A stretch of DNA of 64,000 bases from Macrophomina tecta (taxonomy: Eukaryota; Ascomycota; Dothideomycetes; Botryosphaeriales; Botryosphaeriaceae), in the NCBI GenBank assembly GCA_024180945.1, contig JAKSGN010000035.1, positions 1,178,001 to 1,242,000 of the forward strand. The letters are read 5' to 3'. The translations under genes and the position numbers were made by a program. Numbering within the stretch: the first letter of the stretch is position 1; every line of letters begins with the position of its first letter. The notes under the pieces were generated by a model that was not told the origin of the DNA, did not search any database, and saw only the letters and a program-made list of their open reading frames with translations. This document shows positions 33,043 through 44,343 of this stretch, piece by piece.

Positions 33043-34746
33043 ATGCCCAGACTGCCGACGTCGCTTGACAATATGCCAGACGAAATTCCCTCACATACGC
33101 CGGATGCGTTCGAAGGCCCGCCAACCGACATGTGGCGGCGCTACCACGAAATCCAAGCGATTGATAAGCAGAAGAACGCCTTGATCGAGGAGCTTCTCTA
33201 CCGTTACGACTCTCTTTCCGAGCAGTTCAAGAAAGAGATCGAGGACCATGACCGCGAGCGCGAATTCAACCGCATCGCCCAGCGGAACATGAAGGAGATG
33301 GAATCCACCATCTTGAGTATGAGGGGCAATATGGTCGGCACACTTGGCCCGCGGCTTGTCGCTGAAGCTTACTCCGTGCAGGATCGGGACGCATGTGTTC
33401 TAATCCTTATCGATGGTGATGGCCTCATCGTACGTGTACTTTTCCCTATTCGTGCACGACTGTGGCTGAATTCCAGGTGCTATCTTCGAAGTTCAACGAT
33501 CAACTCTTGTGCGAGGGTGCAAACGGTGGCCATCGTGCAGCCGGCGCCTTGGAGGAGTATGTCTACAATTACGCGCGCAATCAAATCGAAGGGATGCCGC
33601 CCAACGTTAAGATCACTGCTCGCATCTATGCAAACGCAAAAGGTCTTGCCGACACCTGTGTCCGCGCCGGCATTACAGCCAAAGCCTCCGATCTGCAGGA
33701 TTTTATGATTGGATTCACCGGCGCCAAGTTCCTCATGGATTTTATCGACGTCGGTTCTGGCAAAGATCGTGCCGACGAGAAGATTGTTGGTGAGTGGCCT
33801 AGCGCGTCCCTTGAGGCTTTTGGGACTGGTGATGAAGTGAGACCATGGGGCGAATTCTTCCCGAATGATTGCCGCTTCAGAGACATTGCTGACATGGTCT
33901 CTAGAGCACCTCAAACTGAACCTATACAGTCCCACGTGCCGCCACATTATGCTAGGCTGCTCTCACGACAATGGTTATGCTCGCATTTTGGGAGAGATTT
34001 CTAACTACAACTACCTCGTGGAGAAGATTACTCTGCTGGAAGGTGTGCCATTTGGCAGGGAATTCGCCTCGCTCCCGTTCAAGATCCAAAAATTTGAAGG
34101 TCTTTTCCGCCCGCAGAAGATCAACATTTTCGGCAATATTGGCTCCGCTGTGGATGCTGGTCTTCCATCTCCTTTCCCTCCTCCCGGACTCGCAAACAAG
34201 ACGAACGGAAGCTCTATTCGTATGCAGTCTCCGAAGATGTCGCCTATCAATGCTCCATCTGCGATTGTCGGAGCAAATGCTGGCTGGGCAAATGTCGCTG
34301 CCAAAGCAGCTTCTCTCCCTCTTGCAACTGCTAAGCAGTCGACTCGTGACCCCAACAACATACATCGTAATCGCAAGGGACAACGGATTGATCCTCCTAC
34401 AAAGAACTTTGACAAAGAGGAAGTTAACAGAGTCAAGCGGATCAAGATGTGTAATGTCCATTTCCTTCGTCACGAGTGCCCCTTTGGTGCCAACTGCACC
34501 CATGTCCATGACTACAAACCAACCAAGTCCGAGTTAGAGACCTTGAAACTGGTCGCTCGCATGGCACCATGTATCCACGGCAGTGGCTGCGATGACTCTA
34601 AGTGCATATATGGGCATCGTTGTCCGTTCCCTCCCCTTGGCAACAAGAAGTCTGGCAAAAACTGCATCTTTCTCGAGGACTGCAAATTCCCTCTTGAGAT
34701 GCATAACATGGACATGAATGTCATTCAATACACGACCATCCGTTAG
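33043..34746 (+). CDS. CCCH zinc-finger protein with N-terminal coiled coil
   Basis: Three exons: 33043-33429, 33492-33789 and 33905-34746; 508 residues with the favoured splice. A coiled coil (residues ~38-92, KNALIEELLYRYDSLSEQFK) precedes a conserved domain beginning VLILIDGDGLI-FNDQLL. It continues HRAAGALEEYVYNYARNQ and FLMDFIDVGSGKDRADEKI, a PIN/NYN-like alternating pattern with acidic residues (a DUF7923-type region, as I recall). After a Ser/Ala/Pro linker come zinc fingers: CNVHFLRHECPFGANCTHVH is C-x8-C-x5-C-x3-H, then CIHGSGCDDSKCIYGHRC and CIFLEDCKFPLEMH. Such proteins are thought to bind RNA or DNA. Intron 1 can end at CAG (33476) or AAG (33491), both in frame; I prefer AAG because it joins DGDGLI directly to FNDQ. 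Confidence 0.8.
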
Positions 34747-35073
34747 AGTAAAGAGAGCTTGCGACAAATACAGGCCTGGAGGATTGCAATCGGATTTTCT
34801 TTTTACCAAAAAATTACGAAATTGTATGGACCAATGCAGAGACAGCACTGCGACAGCAAAAGGGACAGTACTTCAATTTAGAATCTGCATACTAAAAGCA
34901 GGTATTTTCGGACAATCAGAACGAAGCCATTATGGAGAACGGTATCATGCCCAAAGTGAAACGTATATACGTTGAAGATTGATAGTCCGGACGTGACACC
35001 GTGATGTTAGATTTGGTTCGCCGTCACAACTAGATTGCTGCACCATACGCCATTTTGCTCACAGATAACATTA
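34747..35073. other. Convergent intergenic region
   Basis: 3' flanks of the CCCH gene and the OHCU decarboxylase gene. A/T-rich, nothing recognised. Confidence 0.5.
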
Positions 35074-35813
35074 CTACTGGCTTTGGAGCTTGAGAGCCCG
35101 GTCCGAGGCAATCTGACACATTGCCTAACGTAGGAAGAGTTAGTGATGCATTGCCCTAAATTGTGTTGGGGGGAGTGACAGCTCCCAGGGCATTTTACCT
35201 TTATTGCCTCGGCCCGTTCGGCCTTAATGTCACCTCTAGCTATTCTCTCCTTCATATTCTCGAAGATCTCAGGTCTGCTCCGGCCGTTGACGAAGACGCT
35301 ATACATGGATCAGCTGTCTGTGCGGAACAGGGCAACTCTACCGTTGTCCAGAACTCACACATATCTGAGACCCGGGAACGTCTTTTCGTACTCCTCATTC
35401 AGTCTCTTCAGCTCAGCCGCTTCAGCCTCAGCTTCAGGGCCTGCCTTGTTCAAATTGGCTTGCTCGGCCCTACTTTGTGCACTCTCAACCTTCTTCTCAC
35501 CAAGGCGGGGGTGAGCGCCGAGGATCTGCTCAAGCCAGGCAGTGTCGCTAGTGCTGGAGCTCTCCGCGAGCTCGGTCAGCTGGACGCCAACGGCGGCGAT
35601 CAGATCATCGTAAGTGGCGAACTGGGTGCCATTGAGCAACGGCAAGGCTAGGTTGTGCAGCGGCTGGGATGGCTCGAACAGCAGGTCGAGCACGTAGGTA
35701 CGGTCGCCGGTCGGAGCGGTCGTCAGAGTGCTGACGGGCGGCAGGCTGAGGGTCTGCGGCGTCGGGGTGGTGCGGCGCGGCCACTCGGGCGTCTCGACTG
35801 TCTTGAGGTCCAT
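35074..35813 (-). CDS. OHCU decarboxylase (urate degradation)
   Basis: Three exons, 35359-35813, 35199-35298 and 35074-35124, 201 residues. The family signature is clear: LDLLFEPSQPLHNLALPLL, WLEQILGAHPRLGE with the active-site His, LNEEYEKTFPGLRYVVFVNGRSR and IFENMKERI. The enzyme decarboxylates 2-oxo-4-hydroxy-4-carboxy-5-ureidoimidazoline to (S)-allantoin, the third step after urate oxidase and HIU hydrolase. No neighbouring gene belongs to the pathway, so there is no urate cluster here. The C-terminus KLQSQ is not a canonical peroxisomal PTS1, so location is open. The last exon is 17 codons. The exon 1/2 junction is supported by the conserved GLRYVVFVNG. Confidence 0.92.
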
Positions 35814-36955
35814 AGCGGGGTTGCCTCGAGGATGTGCGGACGGGCGGCAATCTGGAGCTGCGGCGCAATATGCGGGTCGAGGGAGGGCTACCCCGGTTAG
35901 ACGAGCGTTGCGGCTTGGAGACGAGATATTTTGAGAGCGGGGGCGCAGATGGGCCTTGCTTTTTCTCAGCGAGGTACGTCAGATGGGTAGCTGCGGCGGC
36001 GGGGATCTTGGATAGGCGGGCAGGCGATCGGCCCAGGCTCCCCGCCACAGGCCCCGACGCGCTCCAAGAAAAGCGACGTCGCACTGGGCCCATTTTTGTT
36101 CCAACGTACCCACACTGGCGCAACGGGGATCTCGGGGCCAGCGGGCGCATCGGCGACCGTTCCTGAAAATCCGAGAGCCCAGCTCGCATGCTCAGCTCGG
36201 CAAGCGGCGCGCCGGGGTGGAGACACATGCTGCGCGGCGCCGGGGGGGATGTTAGAGGCTGTTGATTCGTGCGACGCCCGGCCATTGGCGGACGGGACGT
36301 TGCTGCCGTGCAGGTGCAAGGGACGACCATGGGTCTGCAGCCGCGACATGGGCGCTCGATGCAGCTCGGAGGACGCTGGCTGAGGGCAGCCCCCGGCGGC
36401 CACGAGGACGGGACTGAGAAACTCTGAGGCGATGCCATCGTGGGCGCTGCGCCGTCGGCTGCTCGGCAAATGTCCAGCAGGCACGCGGCCCTGCCGACTG
36501 GGCTCGCGGTAACCAAGGATGAAAAAGGCAGCGCGAGCTGGCGTGGAATCTCTGGATGATCGGCAGGCGCTGCGCCGGACCCGCGCAGTCAGCCGCCGGG
36601 TCGGTCGCGCGTTGGCGCAAGTTGGAGTCAGGACCAATGCAATGCTGCCGCTGCACCAGGCACCACGCAACGTCTGCGCCGCCCAACCTTCGCGTTCCTC
36701 CTCCCAATTCACCTCGCTCTCCGACGAGCGGCCTCTACATGACCGGCCAGCGTCGCGCCTGCCCCGACGAATGCGCGCCCCAACAACTCTGTCCCCCGGC
36801 CAAGCTTCAATGATCAGCCCTATCCCGTCTGAACCCCTGAGGGCCCGAATATAGCGCGACCTTGCCTGACGTGCCACCCTCGACCGTCCGCTTCGGCCCC
36901 GACGAAACCCTTCCGCGCTGTTGCACCGCAACACAAGCAGCGCGCCCGCGCCGCC
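35814..36955. promoter_or_regulatory. Divergent promoter region, OHCU decarboxylase / ADF-H gene
   Basis: 1.1 kb, GC-rich. Two overlapping minus-strand open frames of 303 and 378 codons cross it, but their composition is arbitrary and they run through the start exon of the forward gene, so I do not call them. No factor site identified. Confidence 0.45.
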
Positions 36956-39900
36956 ATGTCGTTGAATGGCCTGGACGACGCGCCCGTCACCGAGGCATAT
37001 CAATCCGCTCTGGCTGAGCCCGGCGGCTGGTAAGCCTTCCCGGCCCCTCTCAGCCTGTCTCACATATTGGCAGGGGTGATGCTGATATATCTCTAACATC
37101 ACCGCAGGTTTTTGCTGAAGTATGCGTCCAGAGACGCCGTCGAGATCTTCAACTTCGGCGCCGGTGGCCTGAGCGAAGCGCGCGCCGCAGTCTTAGAATA
37201 TGAAGACAAATCACCGCTATACGGCTTCCTGCTGTTCCGCCGCCGCAAGGTCCTCCTCAAGTACGTGCCCGAGGGCACCTCGAGACTGCTGCAAGGTATG
37301 CTGAATCATGAAAACAACGAGATTCGCCCGAATGCTTCGAGAGCGCAGCATTGTTAACCTCTGGTGCAGCCCGCGTCACTGTCCACTTCACCGAAATCGA
37401 GGAGAAATTTGTGCCGCACGACACCGTCTTCAGCTTCACGACTGCGCAGGAACTGTCTGAGAACGCGCTCTCCGCAGCAAACTCACTGCACACGGCCGTG
37501 CCATCCACGAGTGCATCATCAACGAGCTCGAAGAAGAAATTGGATGGAATAAACGAGGATGCGGAGGATAACCAGGGAACAAGCGGGGCGGCTGAGGGCG
37601 CGGCTTTGGAGAGAACGGAAACGGTGGCATCGACAGCGAAGGTGGAAGCGACGCCCGATACGGCGTCAATAAGCTCGCGTCCTTTTTCGCCTACCGGAAA
37701 CGACGACAAGCGGCCACAGACGCCAGGAACAGCTGGGGGAGACACGAGCAGCTCCGTGATCGCCAGTCCGAAGGGGTACGCACAGTCGGTCAGATCCTTT
37801 AAATCTCTCAATCACTACGACCACCACTATTACGACGACCCCAACCGCCGCTCCTCCACGCAGACTGCCCGCGCCGACCTCGACTTCTCGTACCTCTACA
37901 AGCCGAAGGTTAAGCTCGGTCCCCGGCCTACCCAGGAGCCGCATCCGAATACGACTGAGTCGAAGAGTGCAAAGTTACCTGCCAGCTTGAAGGCAGCTGT
38001 GCGCAATAAAGGCAACTCCTCCAGGCCAAAGTCGAGGGATTCCAGTACGGTGCCCAGCATAGGCCTTCCGCCACCGCCGCCCGTTCCTACGATATCCGAA
38101 ATGCCTGCCACTGCTCCCGCGCGACCAACATCCAGTCCCGGCTTGAAGTCGAGCTCGAATTCCCTCAAATCGCCGGGGATCACGCCGGAAAAGCAGCGTT
38201 TGATGCGGGCAGTCGAGCTGCGGAAGAAGCAGAAGGCGGCGCAGTTGGCGAAGAAGCCGAGTGGAAACCCCGAAAACAGCGACGCCACGGCAGGAGCCGA
38301 GGAGAAAGCAGCGCTAGCGGAAGAGAAGGCGCTAGATGCCACGCCGACGGATAAGGAGGAGGAGGATATTTCATCGCATCGCGAAACTACGTCTAGCACG
38401 GAGTCTGGCTCGACTTTAAAGCCTGATGAGGCTCCAGGCACGCCCGATCACACTAAGGCTGACTCCGGCGTGCAATTGATGATCAGTGGAGCCGGAGATG
38501 AGGAAGACGCTCGGCCACCCACTCCTGTCGCGTCCTCGCCAATATCCGTTCAGGAGTCGTCCAATCCATCCTCCACACGCCCGTCGTCCGTCTCAGATGG
38601 TGGCGAACGCAAGGAACTGCTGGATGCGGAAGAGAAAATCGAGGGTGAAGTGCCGCATCATGGTGCAACGGAACCTTCGCTCGGCCTTCCATCGGCGGCG
38701 GTTCCAGCCTCAGCGCGGGCCTCCGGTGCCGAGCATCCCAATCGGGATGTTTCATCATCTCCTGACAGGGGGGCGACGGGAGAACATCAAACAGCGACTG
38801 CCAAGGACCCGGAACCGTCAGAGGATATTACCACGGTGCTGCCGTCTTCTTCTTCCCTTCCAGAACGCCGCTCCACCACGAAGAGCAAGCGTCGAGTTCC
38901 CGTCGACCCCATCCGTGTCGACCCGGACGCGGAAAGTTCCGACGACGACTGTGACTACCTCTCCGACGACTCCTTAATGGAGGAACTGCAGAGCGCGACG
39001 GTCGAAGAGGCCAAGCCAATGTCCGTATCCAAGTCGCCCATCATGCCTATTTTCCCTCGTCGAAAATCTCAGGCCTCGACCCTCTCAACCAAGTCGGCTG
39101 AGCACCGCGTTAACTCAAATCCTCTTTCCATTTACAGGACGGTTACCCCTACTCGGCTTTCTCCTTCACCCGAGAGCCAGGTTGGCGTCGGCCAGCGGTC
39201 GTTCTCCGCATCATACGCGAGTGAGGCGCAGTCGAAAGCCCCGCTAGCCAAGAAGAGTAATGTCTCATCGGGCATCTCACAACGCATCAAGGCTCTCGCA
39301 GAGAAGTCTAGCAAGGAAGCTGCCGCGGTACTGCCCCCCAAACCTGGCTACACCCCAAACAAAGACTCCATTAGCATTGCGCAACGCTCGAACTCTTTCA
39401 GAGTATCGCACTCCTCATCTGGTCCAGACAGCAAGCACTTGAAACGCCTGAGCAAATCCTCGTTCATCTCTGTCCCGCCACTGGAACGCCCTACCTCTAG
39501 GGGAGAGAATTCAAGCGAAACCATCCAGGCTGTCTACAATAAGAATGCGGAAAATAAGACGGAATCGGTGACTGTCACCGCTCGCATTATCCGCACACCG
39601 CAGACGCCCAGCCAGGAGCTTGAGGCCTCACCCTTAGACCTGCAACAGAGCCCGATCACCATCGATCACAACAAGTCCGATGCTGCTACCGCTCCGTCCA
39701 TCATCATCCCTCCCGCCGCCGCCGAAGAAGCGACTTTGTCACCCAAGTCCGGCGACGTTTCTCCCGCACAAGTCTCAAGTGCGAATCTCGAATCCCCCCA
39801 GCAAGCCCTGCCCCGTTCGTCGTCGGAGAGCAGTTGGCGCTCACTCGGTCGCCGTCGTAGCGAGGCCATGTCGCCGCCCGCTATGCCGCGCAGCCACTCT

Positions 39901-40511
39901 GTCACTAGCCTCGACAGCACGGCAACCGAAGAGGGAGAGGACAAGAAAAAGGGAAACAGGGCGAGCAGGTTACTCAAGCGTATGAGCAATAGTCTTTCCT
40001 CAAGCAAGAAGAGCTTGAATCAAATGATGAGTGTTGCAGTACAGGAAGAGCCTCCGGAGCCTATTCTAGAGAAGAAGGAGACACAAACTGGTATTGAAAT
40101 CGGCGATCTGAATGTTCAATTCCCTGACACTCTCGTAAGCCAGCTTTATCCGCTCCGCTCTGTATGTCACTGACAGTATCATAGCTTTGGAAGAGACGGT
40201 GGGTTGAGATCGACCCCCAAGGCAACATTGTCTTGTCCCTCTCCAAGTCGAACGAAGTATGTCATTCCCACGTGTTAAAAATAGATGTGGTGCTAACCGG
40301 AAATTAGCAATCTAAAGGTATTACGAAGCGCTACCACCTGAGCGAATTCCAGGCCCCCTTCGCACCTGATCAAGAACGACAAGAGATGCCCAACAGCGTC
40401 ATCTTCGATTTCCACGATGGTCGCACGCTGCAGTGTGCTTGCGAGAGCGGCGCCGGACAGGTCCATGTGCTTGGGCTTCTTAAGGAGGCTCACAAGGCTT
40501 GGTCCCTTTAA
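36956..40511 (+). CDS. ADF-H domain protein with long disordered region and C-terminal PH-like segment
   Basis: Five exons: 36956-37029, 37108-37295, 37370-40134, 40185-40256 and 40308-40511; 1,100 residues. Residues 1 to ~130 look like an actin-depolymerising-factor homology domain: MSLNGLDDAPVTEAYQSAL, WFLLKYASRDAVEIF, YGFLLFRRRKVLLKYVPEG and RVTVHFTEIEEKF. The next ~850 residues are disordered, dense in Ser, Pro, Thr and Glu, with many SP/TP sites and a polyproline LPPPPPVP that could bind SH3 or profilin. The C-terminus, LWKRRWVEIDPQGNIVLSLS ... KRYHLSEF ... NSVIFDFHDGRTLQC, resembles a PH domain. An actin- or membrane-linked scaffold at the cortex is a reasonable inference. The phases of all four introns agree. 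Confidence 0.8.
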
Positions 40512-41287
40512 ATGCGATCTCAGCAATGCCACTAAGCAGTGCCTGCTTCCGTCGTATCTCACATATCTCACGTCATGTAGTTGAGAGCTTACACTACACC
40601 ATCGACGCCGCGGCAAGATCGATTCCTTGAACACTAGAAAATTCTCCTTCGATATGAAATACCCGTCACCCGCGCAGATCTCTTTGCTCGATGCTGCTCG
40701 CAGCAATTTTTTTCCGCAGCATGACCGCATGATGATCATCACAGTCAGCAACTCCTTGCATATTCCCCTTTGTCAGAGGTTGGTGGAGCATCAGATTTGG
40801 GAGGCCCTCCAAAGTTGTCCTTCTCCTTTCTCCGTTACTTATTTCTTCTATCCAACACATGTTCGGCTTGTGGCTTGCTTTTATTTTATTGGAGCGATGT
40901 GGGGCAAAAAAGCGAGGCTCATCCTATCCAAGTCCAGCGATCACACATTCTGCTTTTAGGTGGCAAGGGCGGCGCATATGTAGGCAGGTTTTTTGTGGAA
41001 ACAGCAAGAACTTGTTTTTCGGTTTTCCTTTTCTCATCGAGTTGCTCAGCTGCTTCTCCGTTATATTCTCCTTCCCGCATGCAGGACAAAAGTCCGCAGG
41101 CTGATTAATATTGATATGGTCTCAAACGGTCCTGGCGGCGACAAAAAGACATAGGAAAGAAAGAGAATGCTGCCATGCGGTTTTCTTGGCTCATTTCCAG
41201 GTGTTCTTTCTTCGCGGCAGGACTCAAGCACTCTCTTCTTTGGACACTTTGCTTTCTTTCTCATGTTGTCATCTATTTCTCTTTTCC

Positions 41288-41308
41288 TTTTTTTTTTTTT
41301 TTTTTTTT
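41288..41308. repeat. T21 homopolymer
   Basis: Uninterrupted run of 21 T in the gene-less region downstream of the ADF-H gene. A second run of 18 T lies at 41511-41528. Confidence 0.95.
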
Positions 41309-41510
41309 GCGGCGGTGGCAGCGGCGGCGACAGTGGTGGTCTTTGGTAATTTTTTCCCCCTGATTTTTCATCTTCTCCGCTGCATTCTATTGGCCTTACT
41401 GGAATGTATTCTTGCCGGTCGATCTCCCACTGCTACCTCATTTAGTTCTCCCTTTTTGCGCGGGCGACAAAAACCGGAAGTATATACATACCCCTGGTTT
41501 TTCTTATTTG

Positions 41511-41528
41511 TTTTTTTTTTTTTTTTTT
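41511..41528. repeat. T18 homopolymer
   Basis: Uninterrupted run of 18 T, about 200 bp after the T21 run. Confidence 0.95.
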
Positions 41529-42397
41529 GGGTCTCTCTACCTCATGTGGACACACACTACGCCTCTTCTTCTTTTAGCTCTCAAGCCTTGGTCGCTGCGT
41601 TCTCTTTCTCTTGCCTCCGGCAAGGTTACTGGAGCTGGAGAAGGGAGTGAATGAAGAACAATAATACGCGGAACGCAACAATATGGCCTCTTTCGATCTG
41701 CTTTGTGATATTACATCTTGAAGAGTTCTATATCTGGCAGTTCCTGGTGATACCTAAGATTGAGGGAGCTGCATAAGGATTCATTGCGAGCCTTCAGAAG
41801 GACATCGACTGGATCAGATATGCTCATTGACATATTCGTTGATATCCTGGTGCATCTCAGACACCTCGCTCAAAATCACTTTTTCAATGCTATGCCAAGC
41901 AAGGTGCAATGAGTGTTCTAAATCATCAACGTGTCACGATGTTTTCAAGCACGCACAGGGGCTTGTTTCGTTAACTGAGTGGTAGATTATTGTTCGGTTG
42001 TGAAGGCCAAAGTGTGCATGTAGGGTGCATTCGCAGTGTCCCAACACATCTCCTATCGTTTCGCTAGATCATTCGAATAACCGGATTTGCTGTCTACATA
42101 CGAAGTCCCGCGCCTGCAAAGCACAGACAACGGGCGACCACGTGGGCTTCTCTCACCCCAATATGTGCCTCCACTGCGGGTGATCCGCCCCTCGATAGCC
42201 GTCGGGCCAAATGCTCGCTCAATCGCAAACGACGCACCCAGCACCTCCCGCTGGGAGGCCAGTTCATATCCGCGGTGGGGCGCTCTCGCTCCTCCTGCAG
42301 GGAGGGAGTGTCCACAGCGCTCACACTCGTGCATGTATGCGTTGTCCCGCCCACGCTCAGCCCCGATGCAGGAATAGGCTTAACTCAGGAACGACCA

Positions 42398-42411
42398 GGG
42401 GGGGGGGGGGG
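42398..42411. repeat. G14 homopolymer
   Basis: Fourteen consecutive G. Same length as the run at 44681-44694. Could form a G-quadruplex or reflect assembly noise. Confidence 0.9.
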
Positions 42412-44343
42412 CGGGCTCGCGGACACAGACCCTGCCCGAGAAACCTACCCTATAATGGGCGAACGCCTCACGGGAAGGAGAGGAAGGATAAAGTTTTCAT
42501 TCACACGAGTAAGCCTGGGCCGGCCCGAGTCAGTTTTATTTCTTTTGGGGAAAAGGGCGCATGCTCGCCCCGTGGGGCGGAAGAGGGGAGGGGGGAGATG
42601 GATGCGTTTTCGTGTCTCATCACGCCAACATCAGGTTCTCGGCCGGGTGGATCGTCGTCGCGGAGATTTTGTGAGGCTGCCAATGGGATTCCGGGGCCAG
42701 AGTGGAAATTTGGGCATGCTATGATAGGGCGGCCGAACGCGAATCGTGGGGGAGCTTGGATGCAAAGAGCATGTGTGTTCGCACACGGATCACACACAGG
42801 CGATCGTCATGAGAGAACAGGTCTAGAACGTGCATGGGCGGGATCGCGATTACGGCGGCGGGCTTGGATTCGCGGGGAGCTTTGACCGGTGCACCGACGA
42901 CTGGTGGAGATTCGCCACCGGGGGGTGGGTGGTGCTGTTCGCCGAGGTGGCGGATCGGCTGGTGCTTGCTGGTCGACTGTTGTGCTGCGTTGTTGTGGCT
43001 CTACCTCTGTGGGGGTCGGTGTGGGACCAAGCCGACACTTGGCTCCCAAAATGGGGCCTTGCGAAGGTAGATCGCCGGCGGATCAAGATACTCCTAGCGG
43101 CAGGTGTGACGTAGTGCGGACAAAGTTAGTTGACGAAAAAGCCAAAGCCCGGCGCGTCCGTGGGCCGTGAGTTAGTGACGAGCCCGGTGGTTCGGCGGAC
43201 GATGGGACGGACGATGGCGGGTGGGGATGATGGAGATTCAGGGGAAAACGCGTGCATGCAGCTCCGCGGACGCAGGGCGGGAGAGCGAGCGAGCGAGAGA
43301 GAAAAAGGGCACACGTGCGGGAAGTCCTTTGGCTCCGCGAGAGATGGATCGGAGAGGGCGTATGCAGGTCCCGTCCCACAGGCTTTGCCCAACGGCCGCC
43401 GTATGACTTGGTGGCGGTATTTTTGAATGTCGTCACTCAGGCCATCCGCGCGTCCGTTCCTCGACATGTCAGCATTGCGTAAACGGTGCCCGACCTGGCC
43501 GCGATGCCGGATTGTGGGTGCAGCGGCAGCAAACAAGAGTGCCCAAGTTGAGGCAGCTGTGTGAAGGTAGATGGCCATGGGCGGCCGAATCCTCGCGTGC
43601 GCCAGACGCGTGGTCTAACGTCTGCAGTCACGACGCCACAACAACCCGAACCCAATCACGTAAAGGTCCTGCGCAGAGTGTAGTACGACTTCGCATGTTG
43701 AAATTGGAGGGCCACAGCCTATGCACACATGTTGCCTCTCGTAATGCCGTGTCTCGTTGTCTGTCTTGATTTGTTTGTTGTTTGTGATTGGCTTAGCGCG
43801 CTTGGTGCTTGCTTGCTGTTTATGTTTACCATTACATCGGCCCTCGTACAAAGTACATAGCAAAACTCGATCTTGATTCGAGATTTTGTTGCTCTGAGAA
43901 CTTGAGTCTTCTCACTCCAACGCCATATATCCTTTCGCTGCCCCTCCTTCCCTGCCAACCAGATCAAACTTAAGGAAAAAGCTCCAGCGAAAGAGGGAGA
44001 TGGTGAGAAAGGAAGACGAACTGTATGCCCAGGTGCTTGCGGTCAATTGCTGTGCTTGCTGCTCGCTTGAGAAAAAAGAAGAAGGAATGGGCCGATGAAC
44101 ACCCTCCTGCGCCAGAGGTCTCCTCTGTTTACTCCAACTAAGATGAAAGCGCGGACTTCCGCAAAACAAAATGCCCCTAGGAGATGATGGAGAAGATGAC
44201 TAAAGTAATACCAAAACACACCGGGCTGCATGCAATACGGCAGAAATCCGCGACTGATGACCGAACTGAGCTGAAAACAGGCTGACAAAGGGAATTGTGT
44301 GGTCCGAACGAGGTGTGTAGAGGTTGCCAGCACAGCCGACAAT

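Larger units (their letters stand above)
40512..44343. other. 3.8 kb gene-less stretch between convergent genes
   Basis: No gene can be supported. The left part (40.8-41.6 kb) is T-rich with T21 and T18 runs; the middle has a G14 run; the right part (42-43.6 kb) is GC-rich and so open in several frames on both strands without motifs. Convergent neighbours mean neither promoter needs to be here. It may hold a non-coding transcript, a decayed element or an origin; I see no terminal repeats. Confidence 0.5.

Noticed and set aside
35966..37102. 378-codon minus-strand open frame (and a 303-codon one overlapping it)
   Set aside because: GC-rich promoter sequence with few stops. The frame has no domain and covers the first exon of the forward ADF-H gene. 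Composition is arbitrary (Arg, Pro, Ser, Ala).
42211..42885. 224-codon forward frame in the gene-less region
   Set aside because: GC-rich with a G14 run giving polyglycine; overlapping frames on both strands; nothing conserved.
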